Below are positions 36,383-46,600 of a DNA stretch of 64,000 nucleotides, one piece after another. Numbering within the stretch: position 1 is the stretch's first letter; every line of letters starts with the position of its first letter. The notes under the pieces are model-generated. The model did not search any database and was not told the DNA's origin. It saw nothing but the letters and a program-made list of their open reading frames with translations. This stretch comes from Duganella aceris (GTDB lineage Bacteria; Pseudomonadota; Gammaproteobacteria; Burkholderiales; Burkholderiaceae_D): the NCBI RefSeq assembly GCF_011090165.1, contig NZ_JAADJT010000001.1, positions 496,001 to 560,000 of the forward strand, in the 5' to 3' direction. The translations under genes were made by a program, and so were the position numbers.

Positions 36383-36568
36383 TGTGACGGGACAGATGCA
36401 TGGTCGAGCATGGCAACATCAATGACCACCTTGTTGGTTGACCTGGGTAAAGCTTGCAGCAGCGCACTATTACGCCGCCTTTGGATTCTACCCCAGCATG
36501 CTCCCTCACGGCGCATTTTCTGTTGCTGAACAACAGCGGTTTACGCCCGCTGTTCCCGGCATCGCGGC
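36383..36568. other. intergenic region upstream of the exporter gene
   Basis: This 186-bp stretch lies between the exporter start and the terminator of giant gene 2. It must hold the promoter for the secretion genes if the terminator is efficient. A TAGAAT-like element on the minus strand near 36480 is the only -10-like sequence I see, without a clear -35. Confidence 0.3.
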
Positions 36569-36601
36569 AAAAAAAAACGGCAAGACCGCGAGGTCTTGCC
36601 G
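36569..36601 (-). terminator. intrinsic terminator of giant gene 2
   Basis: A perfect 10-bp stem (36578-36587 with 36592-36601) with a four-base loop is followed on the minus strand by a run of nine U (plus-strand A-tract 36569-36577). It starts 27 bases after the stop codon of the giant gene. This is a textbook rho-independent terminator separating that gene from the exporter genes. Confidence 0.9.
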
Positions 36602-36627
36602 CTTCGGCATCGGCCGCTTGGCTGCGC

Positions 36628-39600
36628 TTACTTGGCTGCCAGGATGCCGTGGCTGGACGCGCCGCCTTGCAGCGCCTTCAGGCGCAGCGAGGTTTCGGTC
36701 GCCACCGCGTTGCTGACGGCGGTCAGCTGGCTGTTGCTGTAGTCGCCGATGGCGCTGGCCAGCGCCGCCGCCGTGCCGCCGCTGCTGCTGCCCGGCACTT
36801 CCAGCTTGGCCGTGTTGGCCGCCGGGGCCGCCGCCGTGAAGCTCGACAGCGCCTGCGCCAGGCCGCTGACCGAGGCGGTCAGCGTGGTGGCTTGCGCCGC
36901 GCTCGACATCTGGAACCAGACGTCGGCCGCTTCGTGGGTCGCGCCGTCGCTGGTCTCGAAGGTCGACGTGGCGCCGACGATGTTGCCGTTGTTCAGCGAC
37001 GCGTTCTGCTTGGCATCGAGATTCAGCTTGGTGATGCCCAGGTCGCCCAGCGATTTCAGCTCGTCGGCCTGGCTGATGCCGTCCGCGTTGCCGTCGATCC
37101 AGACCTGCAGCTTGCCGAACGCGGCGTCCTTGCTGTCGATCACGCCGTCGCCGTTGGTGTCCAGCTCGGCCATGGCTTCGTAGCCGGTGACGGCTTTCTT
37201 GCCATTGGCCAGCGTGGTGCCCGCGCCGAACAGCTCGGTACCATCGTTGATGGTGCCGTCGCCGTTGCGGTCCAGGACCAGCAGGCCATCGCCGCCGCCC
37301 ACCCAGCCGGTGCCGCCTTTTTGGCCGTTGCCCAGCAGGTCGAACTGCACGCCGGCCGCGATGTTCAGCGTCGAGATGCCGTTGCCGTTCAGGTCCAGCA
37401 CGATCGGCGTGCCCAGCGGCGAGTTCAGCGCCGCGATCTGGTCGGTCGACAGACCAGGCACCTGGGCGCTGGTGATGGCGCACACCTGGCCGCTGGTCAG
37501 CGAATGGATCTGGTCGGTGCTCAGGCCGCTGATCTGGTCCGAGGTCAGCGCCGCGACCGCCGCGGTGCGCAGCGCCACCAGGTCGGTGGTTTCCAGCGAT
37601 TTCAACTGGTCGGTGCTCAGCGCGCGGATCTGCGTGGTGGTCAGCGACGCGGTCTGGCCGGTGCTCAGCGCCACCACCTGGTCGGTGGTCAGCGCCTGGA
37701 TCTGCGCGGTCTTCAGCGCGGCGACGGCCGAGGTTTTCAGCACAGCCAGGTCTTCGGTGCCCAGCGCGGCGATGGCGGCGGTGCTCAACGCGCCGGCCTG
37801 GCCGGAGCTCAGCACGGCGACTTGCGTCGAGGTCAGCGCGACCGCCTGGTCGGTGGTCAGGCCGGTGGCCAGGTTATTGGTCGACAGCGCCGCCACTTGC
37901 GCGGTGCTCAGGCTGCCGATCTGGTCGGTGCTCAGCGCCGCCAGTTGCGCGGTCTTCAGCGCGACGATCAGGCTGGTGCGCAGGACCGACAGGTCGGCCG
38001 TTTCGATCGCGGCGATGCTGTCGCTCGACAGTGCGTTGAACTGCACCGTGGTCAGCGCGTTGATCTGCGACGAGCTCAGCGCGACGACCTGGTCGGTGCT
38101 CAGGCCGGTCGACAGGTTGCTGGTGCTCAGCGCGGCCACCTGGCCGGTGGTCAGCACCGTGACCTGATCGGTCGTCAGCGCGCCCAACTGGTCGGAGCCG
38201 AGGGCGGCGATGCCGCCGGTCTTCAGCGCCAGCAGGTCGGCGGTTTCGATCGCGGCGATGGCGGCGGTGCCCAGCGCGACGACTTGCTTGCTGGTCAGCG
38301 CCGACACCTGGCCGCTGGTCAGCGCGACGATCTGGTCGGTCGACAGATTGGCCACCTGGGCGGTCGACAGCGCGGCGATGGTCGCGGTCTTGAACGCTTG
38401 CAGGTCGGCGGTTTCCAGCGCGACGACGTCGTCGGTGCTCAGTGCGGCGACCTGGCCGGTGGTCAGCACCGAAGCCTGGCTGGTGCTCAGCGCGACCACC
38501 TGGTCGGTGCTCAGCGAGGCGACGCTGGCGGTGCTCAGGGCAACGATCTGGCCGGTGGTCAGGTTGCTCAGCTGGTCGGTGGTCAACGCCGCCAGTTGTG
38601 CGGTTTTCAGCGCGGCGATGACGCTGGTTTTCAGGCCCACGATATCGGCGGTCTCGATGGCGGCGACGGCGTTGGTCGACAGCGCGCCGAATTGCAGCGT
38701 GGTCAGGCCGGCCAACTGTTTCGACGCCATGGCGACGATCTGGTCGGTGGTCAGGCCGTAGGCCAGGTCGGCGGTGCTCAGCGCCGAGATCTGTCCGCTG
38801 GTCAGCGAGGTGATCTGGTCGGTGGTCAGCGCGGCCATCTGGTCGGTGCTGAGGACGGCGATGCCGCCGGTCTTCAGCGCCAGCAGGTCGGCGGTTTCGA
38901 TCGCGGCGATGGCGGCGGTGCCCAGCGCGGCGACTTGCTTGCTGCTCAGCGCCGACACCTGGCCGCTGGTCAGGGCGACCACCTGGTCGGTCGACAGGTT
39001 GGACACTTGCGCGGTCGACAGCGCGGCGATCGACGCCGTCTTGAACGCTTGCAGATCGGCGGTTTCCAGCGCGACGATGTCGTCGGTGCTCAGCGCGGCG
39101 ACCTGGCTCGAGCTCAGGACCGAAGCCTGGCTGCTGTTCAGCGCGACGACCTGGTCAGTGCTCAGCGAAGCGACGCTGGCGGTGCTCAGGGCGGCGATCT
39201 GGCCGGTGGTCAGGTTGCTCAGCTGGTCGGTGGTCAGCGCCGCCAGTTGCGCGGTCTTCAGCGAAGCGATGACGCCGGTTTTCAGGCCGACGATGTCGGC
39301 GGTCTCGATGGCGGCGACGGCGTTGGTCGACAGCGCGCCGAATTGCAGCGTGGTCAGGCCGGCCAGCTGGTTCGACGCCATGGCGACGATCTGGTCGGTG
39401 GTCAGGCCGTAGGCCAGGTCGGTGGTGCTCAGCGCCGAAATCTGGGCGCTGGTCAGCGAGGTGATCTGGTCGGTGGTCAGCGCGGCCATCTGGTCGGTGC
39501 TGAGGACGGCGATGCCGGCCGTTTTCAGCGCCAGCAGGTCGGCGGTCTCGATCGCGGCGATGGCGGCGGTGCCCAGCGCGGCGACTTGCTTGCTGCTCAG

Positions 39601-42600
39601 CGCCGACACCTGGCCGCTGGTCAGGGCGACGATCTGGTCGGTCGACAAGGCGCCAGCCTGGCCGGCCGACAGCGCGGCGATCGACGAGGTCTTGATCGCT
39701 TGCAGGTCGGCGGTTTCCAGCGCGACGATGTCGTCGGTGCTGAAGGCGGCGATCTGGCCCGAGCTCAGCACGGCGGCCTGGCTGGTGTTCAGCGCGACGA
39801 CCTGGTCGGTGCTCAGCGAAGCGACGCTGGCGGTGCTCAGGGCGGCGATCTGGCCGGTGGTCAGGTTGCTCAGCTGGTCGGTGGTCAGCGCCGCCAGTTG
39901 TGCGGTTTTCAGCGAGGCGATGACGCTGGTTTTCAGGCCGACGATGTCGGCGGTCTCGATGGCGGCGACGGCGTTGGTCGACAGCGCGCCGAACTGGACG
40001 GTGGTCAGGCCGGCCAACTGGTTCGACGCCATGGCGACGATCTGGTCGGTGGTCAGGCCATAGGCCAGGTCGGTGGTGCTCAGGGCCGAAATCTGGGCGC
40101 TGGTCAGCGAGGTGATCTGGTCGGTGGTCAAGGCCGCCATCTGGTCGGTGCTGAGGACGGCGATGCCGCCGGTTTTCAGCGCCAGCAGGTCGGCGGTCTC
40201 GATCGCGGCGATGGCGGCGGTGCCCAGCGCGGCGACTTGCTTGCTGCTCAGCGCCGACACCTGGCCGCTGGTCAGGGCGACGATCTGGTCGGTCGACAAG
40301 GCGCCAGCCTGGCCGGCCGACAGCGCGGCGATCGACGAAGTCTTGATCGCTTGCAGGTCGGCGGTTTCCAGCGCGACGATGTCGTCGGTGCTGAAGGCGG
40401 CGATCTGGCCCGAGCTCAGCACGGCGGCCTGGCTGGTGTTCAGCGCGACGACCTGGTCGGTGCTCAGCGCGGCGACGCTGGCGGTGCTCAGCGCGGCGAT
40501 CTGGCCGGTGGTCAGGTTGCTCAGCTGGTCGGTGGTCAGCGCCGCCAGTTGTGCGGTTTTCAGCGCGGCGATGACACCGGTTTTCAGGCCGACGATGTCG
40601 GCGGTCTCGATGGCGGCGACGGCGTTGGTCGACAGCGCGCCGAATTGCAGCGTGGTCAGGCCGGCCAGCTGGTTCGACGCCATGGCGACGATCTGGTCGG
40701 TGGTCAGGCCGTAGGCCAGGTCGGTGGTGCTCAGCGCCGCGATCTGGGCGCTGGTCAGCGAGGTGATCTGGTCGGTGGTCAGCGCGGCCATCTGGTCGGT
40801 GCTGAGGACGGCGATGCCGCCGGTTTTCAGCGCCAGCAGGTCGGCGGTTTCAATCGCGGCAATGGCGGCGGTGCCCAGCGCGACGACTTGCTTGCTGCTC
40901 AACGCCGATACCTGGCCGCTGGTCAGGGCGACGATCTGGTCGGTCGACAAGGCGGCGGTCTGGGCGGTCGACAGCGCGGCGATGGTCGCGGTCTTGATCG
41001 CTTGCAGGTCGGCGGTTTCCAGCGCGACGATGTCGTCGGTGCTCATCGCGGCGATCTGGCCCGAGCTCAGGACCGAAGCCTGGCTGGTGCTCAGCGCGAC
41101 CACCTGGTCGGTGCTCAGCGAGGCGACGCTGGCGGTGCTCAGCGCGGCGATCTGGCCGGTGGTCAGGTTGCTCAGCTGGTCGGTGGTCAGCGCCGCCAGT
41201 TGTGCGGTTTTCAGCGCGGCGATGACGCTGGTTTTCAGGCCGACGATGTCGGCGGTCTCGATGGCGGCGACGGCGTTGGTCGACAGCGCGCCGAACTGCA
41301 GCGTGGTCAGGCCGGCCAGCTGGTTCGACGCCATGGCGACGATCTGGTCGGTGGTCAGGCCGTAGGCCAGGTCGGTGGTGCTCAGCGCCGAAATCTGGGC
41401 GCTGGTCAGCGAGGTGATCTGGTCGGTGGTCAGCGCGGCCATCTGGTCGGTGCTGAGGACGGCGATGCCGCCGGTTTTCAGCGCCACCAGGTCGGCGGTT
41501 TCGATCGCGGCGATGGCGGCGGTGCCCAGCGCGGCGACTTGTTTGCTGCTCAGCGCCGACACCTGGCCGCTGGTCAGGGCAACGATCTGGTCGGTCGACA
41601 AGGCGCCGGCCTGACCGGCCGACAGCGCGGCGATCGACGCGGTCTTGATCGCTTGCAGGTCGGCGGTTTCCAGCGCGACGATGTCGTCGGTGCTGAAGGC
41701 GGCGATCTGGCCCGAGCTCAATACGGCGGCTTGGGTGGTGCTCAGCGCGACCACCTGGTCGGTGCTCAGCGAGGCGACGCTGGCGGTGGTCAGCGCGGCG
41801 ATCTGGCCGGTGGTCAGGTTGCTCAGCTGGTCGGTGGTCAGCGCCGCCAGTTGTGCGGTTTTCAGCGCGGCGATGATGCCGGTTTTCAGGCCGACGATGT
41901 CGGCGGTTTCGATGGCGGCGATGTCGTCGGTCGACAGCGCGCCGAACTGGGCGGTGCTCAGGACGGACAGCTGTTTCGAGCTCAGCGCCACGATCTGGTC
42001 GGTGGTCAGGCCGTAGGCCAGGCTGCTGGTGCTCAGGGCGGCGATCTGGCTGCTGCTCAGGGTCGAGACCTGGTCGGTGGTCAGCGCGGCGGTCTGGTCG
42101 GTGCTGAGCACGGCGATGGCGCCGGTTTTCAGCGCCAGCAGATCGGCGGTTTCAATCGCGGCGATGGCGGCGGTGCCCAGCGCGGCGACTTGCTTGCTGC
42201 TCAGCGCCGACACCTGGCCGCTGGTCAGGGCGACGACCTGGTCGGTCGACAAGGCGGCGGTCTGGGCGGTCGACAGCGCGGCGACGGCGCTGGTCTTGAT
42301 GGCTTGCAGGTCGGCGGTTTCCAGCGCGACGATGTCGTCGGTGCTCAGCGCGGCGACTTGGCCCGAGCTCAGCACGGCGGCCTGGCTGGTGCTCAGCGCG
42401 ACCACCTGGTCGGTGCTCAGTGCGGCGATGCTGGAGGTGCCCAGCGCGGCGACCTGGCCGGTGGTCAGATTGCTGACCTGGTCGGTGGTCAGCGCGGCCA
42501 GTTGCGCGGTTTTCAGTGCGGCGATGACGCCGGTTTTCAACGCCACCAGATCCGCCGTTTCAATCGCGGCGACATCGTTGGTCGACAGCGCGCCGAACTG

Positions 42601-43260
42601 GCCGGTGCTCAGGCCGGCCAGCTGGGTCGAGGTCAGTGCGACGACCTGGTCGGTGGTCAGGCCATAGGCCAGCGCGTTGGTGCTCAGGGCGCCGATCTGG
42701 CCGGTGCTCAGTTTGGAGACCTGGTCGGTCGTCAGCGCGGCGACCTGGTCGGTGCTCAGCACGGCGATGCCGCCGGTCTTGATCGCCAGCAGGTCGGCGG
42801 TCTCGAACGCGGCCAGCGCCGAGGTGCCCAGCGCGGCGACCTGGGCGGAGCTCAGCGCGGCGGCCTGGGTGCTTTGCAGCGCGACGATCTGGTCGGTCGA
42901 CAGGGTGTTGACCTGGCTGGTGCTCAGGCCGGCGATGGAGGCGGTTTTCAGCGCCTGCAGGTCGTCGGTTTGCAGCGCGACGATGGAATCGGTGGACAGC
43001 GCGGCGACCTGGCGCGAATTGAAGGCGCCGACCTGGGCGGTGCTCAACGCGACGATCTGGTCGGTGGTCAGGCCGTTGGCCAGCGTGCTGGTGGTCATCG
43101 CGACCGCATGCGCGGTGGTCAGCGCGCCGATCTGGTCGGTGGTGAAGGCCCGGAATTGGCTGGAATTGAGCGCAGCGATATCGGCGGTAACCAGACTGGC
43201 GACGGTAGCGGTCGACAGTGCGGCGATCTGGTCGGTGTTCATACTAGTTACGAGGCTCAT
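36628..43260 (-). CDS. giant octad-repeat protein 2, putative type I secretion substrate
   Basis: A 2210-residue protein. The start MSLVTSMNTDQIAAL is set by AAGGAG seven bases upstream; the longer frame adds 15 unrelated residues. About 240 octads run to residue ~1945. They are grouped in a 27-octad superrepeat punctuated by ETAD octads at spacings 7, 10 and 10, with one nine-residue unit (TTDLAYGL) per superrepeat. The tail module has four EF-hand-like loops (LDLNGNGI, LDRNGDGT, LDTNGDGV, IDGNADGI) and ends LRLKALQGGASSHGILAAK, matching the LRFKALHG ending of giant protein 3. There is no Sec signal, no RTX nonapeptides and only sparse charged or aromatic residues. Export by the adjacent HlyB/HlyD pair and a structural surface or matrix role are inferred. 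Confidence 0.86.
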   Translation of the reverse strand: MSLVTSMNTDQIAALSTATVASLVTADIAALNSSQFRAFTTDQIGALTTAHAVAMTTSTLANGLTTDQIVALSTAQVGAFNSRQVAALSTDSIVALQTDDLQALKTASIAGLSTSQVNTLSTDQIVALQSTQAAALSSAQVAALGTSALAAFETADLLAIKTGGIAVLSTDQVAALTTDQVSKLSTGQIGALSTNALAYGLTTDQVVALTSTQLAGLSTGQFGALSTNDVAAIETADLVALKTGVIAALKTAQLAALTTDQVSNLTTGQVAALGTSSIAALSTDQVVALSTSQAAVLSSGQVAALSTDDIVALETADLQAIKTSAVAALSTAQTAALSTDQVVALTSGQVSALSSKQVAALGTAAIAAIETADLLALKTGAIAVLSTDQTAALTTDQVSTLSSSQIAALSTSSLAYGLTTDQIVALSSKQLSVLSTAQFGALSTDDIAAIETADIVGLKTGIIAALKTAQLAALTTDQLSNLTTGQIAALTTASVASLSTDQVVALSTTQAAVLSSGQIAAFSTDDIVALETADLQAIKTASIAALSAGQAGALSTDQIVALTSGQVSALSSKQVAALGTAAIAAIETADLVALKTGGIAVLSTDQMAALTTDQITSLTSAQISALSTTDLAYGLTTDQIVAMASNQLAGLTTLQFGALSTNAVAAIETADIVGLKTSVIAALKTAQLAALTTDQLSNLTTGQIAALSTASVASLSTDQVVALSTSQASVLSSGQIAAMSTDDIVALETADLQAIKTATIAALSTAQTAALSTDQIVALTSGQVSALSSKQVVALGTAAIAAIETADLLALKTGGIAVLSTDQMAALTTDQITSLTSAQIAALSTTDLAYGLTTDQIVAMASNQLAGLTTLQFGALSTNAVAAIETADIVGLKTGVIAALKTAQLAALTTDQLSNLTTGQIAALSTASVAALSTDQVVALNTSQAAVLSSGQIAAFSTDDIVALETADLQAIKTSSIAALSAGQAGALSTDQIVALTSGQVSALSSKQVAALGTAAIAAIETADLLALKTGGIAVLSTDQMAALTTDQITSLTSAQISALSTTDLAYGLTTDQIVAMASNQLAGLTTVQFGALSTNAVAAIETADIVGLKTSVIASLKTAQLAALTTDQLSNLTTGQIAALSTASVASLSTDQVVALNTSQAAVLSSGQIAAFSTDDIVALETADLQAIKTSSIAALSAGQAGALSTDQIVALTSGQVSALSSKQVAALGTAAIAAIETADLLALKTAGIAVLSTDQMAALTTDQITSLTSAQISALSTTDLAYGLTTDQIVAMASNQLAGLTTLQFGALSTNAVAAIETADIVGLKTGVIASLKTAQLAALTTDQLSNLTTGQIAALSTASVASLSTDQVVALNSSQASVLSSSQVAALSTDDIVALETADLQAFKTASIAALSTAQVSNLSTDQVVALTSGQVSALSSKQVAALGTAAIAAIETADLLALKTGGIAVLSTDQMAALTTDQITSLTSGQISALSTADLAYGLTTDQIVAMASKQLAGLTTLQFGALSTNAVAAIETADIVGLKTSVIAALKTAQLAALTTDQLSNLTTGQIVALSTASVASLSTDQVVALSTSQASVLTTGQVAALSTDDVVALETADLQAFKTATIAALSTAQVANLSTDQIVALTSGQVSALTSKQVVALGTAAIAAIETADLLALKTGGIAALGSDQLGALTTDQVTVLTTGQVAALSTSNLSTGLSTDQVVALSSSQINALTTVQFNALSSDSIAAIETADLSVLRTSLIVALKTAQLAALSTDQIGSLSTAQVAALSTNNLATGLTTDQAVALTSTQVAVLSSGQAGALSTAAIAALGTEDLAVLKTSAVAALKTAQIQALTTDQVVALSTGQTASLTTTQIRALSTDQLKSLETTDLVALRTAAVAALTSDQISGLSTDQIHSLTSGQVCAITSAQVPGLSTDQIAALNSPLGTPIVLDLNGNGISTLNIAAGVQFDLLGNGQKGGTGWVGGGDGLLVLDRNGDGTINDGTELFGAGTTLANGKKAVTGYEAMAELDTNGDGVIDSKDAAFGKLQVWIDGNADGISQADELKSLGDLGITKLNLDAKQNASLNNGNIVGATSTFETSDGATHEAADVWFQMSSAAQATTLTASVSGLAQALSSFTAAAPAANTAKLEVPGSSSGGTAAALASAIGDYSNSQLTAVSNAVATETSLRLKALQGGASSHGILAAK
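37430..43240 (-). repeat. 24-bp coding repeats with 651-bp tandem superrepeat (giant gene 2)
   Basis: A landmark sequence beginning GTCAGGCC recurs at 38750, 39401, 40052, 40703, 41354, 42005 and 42656, exactly 651 bp apart, with a related copy near 38099. The middle copies look nearly identical by eye. 651 bp equals 27 octads (648 bp) plus one extra codon. The outer parts of the gene have diverged octads. Confidence 0.88.
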
Positions 43261-43604
43261 TTCCATTCTCCTTGGGGCACTACACGGTTCTGTCTGGACA
43301 AACATGGGAGCCGACAGGTCTTTCCCGTGGGCTCCGTATCAAATTTGGGACTACGATTTCTTGATTTAACTGCAACAACTGAGGAACTGCGGGAAGGACT
43401 ACTTAGATTCTTAACGTCAACAAGCATAACAACTTTAGGATGTTCGCAGGAAATTTTTCCACACATCAACTCAGCATGGACGAAAAAACCACGTCCGCAT
43501 TCAAAACCGCCGCCTGCCTCCCATAAAGCGACATTTTTCCGCACCGCATTAAATTATTTTGTTTACGTGTGGAAATCTAATTGAGCCGTTATCGAACGTA
43601 CAAA
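43261..43604. other. AT-rich gene-free region upstream of giant gene 2
   Basis: About 340 bp with base composition well below the window average in GC. No believable gene is present. It should contain the promoter of giant gene 2 (minus strand), but I find no convincing -35/-10 pair. It holds a TTTCCACACA sequence (about 43455-43465) that also occurs upstream of giant gene 3. Confidence 0.5.
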
Positions 43605-43638
43605 TAAAAACGACAAGGCCGCGGCCCTGTCGTTTTTT
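43605..43638 (-). terminator. intrinsic terminator of giant gene 3
   Basis: A long inverted repeat (arms about 43606-43620 and 43623-43638, one G-U pair) begins 20 bases after the giant gene 3 stop and has A/T runs on both sides. It would work as an intrinsic terminator on the minus strand and possibly on both strands. Confidence 0.82.
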
Positions 43639-43657
43639 GACTACCGTCGTGCGCCGA

Positions 43658-46600
43658 TTACTTGTGCGGCGCCGCCAGGAAGCCTTGGGTCGCACCGTGC
43701 AGCGCCTTGAAGCGCAGCTCGCTGTCGACCGCGGTGCTGGCCGCGGCGGCCGGCTTGCCGTCGGCATCGTAGCGTTTCAGCGCATCGGCCAACTGGGCCG
43801 CGCTGGCGTTGACGCCGCCACCACGGATATCCAGTTGCTGCGCCGCGGGCGCCGCCGGCTTGTTGCTTGCCGCGAAGGTCGACATCGCCTGGGCCAGACC
43901 GCTGACGTTGCCGCTCAGGCCTTGAGCGAACCAGACGTCGGCCGCCTGGTGCGTCGCGCCGTCGCTGGTTTCAAAGCTCGACGTGGCGCCGACGAAGTTG
44001 CCGTTGCCGGTGCCGGTCAGGGTTTGCTTGACGTCCAGGTTCAGCTTGGTGATGCCCAGATCGGTCAGCGATTTCAGCTCGTCGGCCTGACTGATGCCGT
44101 CGGCGTTGCCGTCGACCCAGACCTGCAGCTTGGCGAAGTCGCTGTCCTTGCTGTCGATGGTACCGTCGCCGTTGGTATCGAGCTCGGCCATGGCTTGGTA
44201 ACCGTTGGCCGCTTTCTTGCCGTTGGCCAGCGTGGTGCCCGAGCCGAACAACTCGCTACCGTCGTTGATGGTGCCATCGCCGTTGCGATCCAGTACCAGC
44301 AGGCCATCGCCACCGCCGACCCAGCCGGTGTTGCCTTTGTTGCCATTGGCCAGCAGGTCGAACTTGACGCCCTGGTTGGCGCCCAGCGTCTCGATGCCGT
44401 TGCCGTTCAGGTCCAGCACGATCGGGGTCAGCGACACCAGGACCGAGGTCTGGGTGGTGCTCATCGCATGGAACTGGTCCGACGTCAGCGCGTGGATCTG
44501 CACCGTCGTCAGCGCGTGGATCTGGTTGGTCGTCATGCCGGCGATGCCGTTGGTCGACAACACGCTGACCTGACGGGTGCTCAGCGACGCGACCGCTGCG
44601 GTCGACAGCGCGGCCAGGTCGGCGGTTTCCAGCGCGGCGATGGCGCTGGTGCTCAAGCCACTCACCTGGCGGCTGCTCAGCGCGGCGGCCTGGTTGACCG
44701 TCAACGCCACCGCCTGGTTGGTGGTCAGCGCGGCCAGCTGGGCGCTGCTCAGCGCGGACATGCTGGTGGTGGTGATGGCCGCGAAGTCGGCGGTTTCAAG
44801 CGCCGCGATCTGCACCGAAGTCAGCGAGCTCAGCTGCGCCGTGGCCAGCGAGGCGACTTGACCGGCGGTCAGCGCCACGATCTGGTTGGTGCTCAGCGCG
44901 ACGATGCTGGAGGTGCTCAACGCGTTGACCTGGTTGGTCGACAGGTTGGCGACCTGGCCGGAGCTCAGGCCTGCCAGCTGGGCGGTGCGCAGCGACGAGA
45001 TTTCCGTCGTCGTCAGGCTCGACAGGTCGGCCGTTTCGATCGCCGCGATGCTGTTCGAGCTCAGCGCCACGACTTGCTGCGTGCTCAGGCTGCCGAGCTG
45101 GCCGCCGGTCAACGCGACGACCTGGTTGGTGGTCAGCGCGGCGATGCCGGCGCTGCTCAGCGCGGCCAGCGAGGCGGTCGCCAGGCTGTTGACCTGGCTC
45201 GTGGTCAGCGCCTGCACTTGCACGCTGCCCAGGGCATTGAGCGCGGCGGTCTGCAGTGCGGCCAGATCGCTGGTTTCCAGGGCGGCGATGTCGTTGGTCG
45301 AGAAGCTGTTCACTTGCGCGGTGGTCAGCGCGGCGGCTTCGCCGTTGGTCAGGGCCACCACTTGCTGCGTGGTCAGCGCCTTGATCTGGGCAACGCTCAG
45401 CGAGCGGACCGCGTTGGTGCTCAGTGCGGCGAAGTCGGCCGTTTCCAGCGCGGCGATCGCGTTGGTCGACAGCGACGATACCTGGGCGGTGCTCAAGGAA
45501 CCAGCCTGGCCGACGGTCAGTGCGACCACTTGCGCGGTGCTCAGCGCCGAGACGGCGTTGGTGCTCAGCGCGGCGACCTGGTTGGTCGACAGCAGCGCCA
45601 GCTGGGCGGTGCTCAGACCGGTCAGTTGCGCGGTGCGCAGCGCGGCCATTTCGTTGGTGCTCAGGCTGGCCAGGTCGGCGGTTTCAATCGCGGCGATGGC
45701 GTTGCTGCCCAGCGCGACGAACTGGCTGGTGGTCAGCGAACCGAGTTGGCCACCGGTCAGGGCCACCACTTGATTGGTGCTCAGCGCGGCGATGCCGCCG
45801 GTGCTCAGCACGGCCAGCGAAGCGGTCGCCAGCGTGTTCAATTGGGTGGTGCTCAGCGCGGCGACCTGGGCGGTACCCAGCGCGGCGATGGCGCTGGTCT
45901 TGATCGCGGCCAGATCGGCCGTTTCCAGCGCGGCGACGTTGTTGGTCGACAGGCCGGCCACTTGCGCGGTGGTCAGCGCGGCGGCTTCACCGACGGTCAG
46001 CGCCACCACTTGCTGCGTGGTCAGCGCTTTCATCTGCGCCGGGGTCAGCGAGATGATGGCGTTGGTCGACAGCGCGGCGAAGTCGGCGGTTTCCATCGCG
46101 GCGATCGCGTTGGTCGACAGCGAAGCCACCTGGGCGGTGCTCAAGGAACCTGCCTGGCCGGCGGTCAGCGCCACGACTTGCGCGGTGCTCAGCGCCGAGA
46201 CGGCGTTGGTGCTCAGCGCGGCGACCTGGTTGGTCGACAGCAGCGCCACCTGGGCGGTGCTCAGGCCGGTCACTTGCGTGGTGCGCAGCGCGGCCATTTC
46301 GTTGGTGCTCAGGCTGGCCAGGTCGGCGGTTTCAATCGCGGCGATGGCGTTGCTGCCCAGCGCGACGAACTGGCTGGTGGTCAGCGAACCGAGTTGACCA
46401 CCGGTCAGGGCGACTACTTGATTGGTGCCCAGCGCGGCGATGCCGCCGGTGCTCAGTGCGGCCAGCGAAGTGGTGGCCAGCGTGTTCAGTTGCGTGGTGC
46501 TCAGCGCGGCGACCTGCGCGGTGCCCAAGGCGGCGATGGCGCTGGTCTTGATCGCGGCCAGATCGGCCGTTTCCAGCGCGGCGACGTTGTTGGTCGACAG

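Noticed and set aside
43257-43544. Small minus-strand frame of 95 codons upstream of giant gene 2
   Set aside because: It lies in AT-rich promoter DNA, overlaps the giant gene RBS and start, and has no recognisable domain or RBS.
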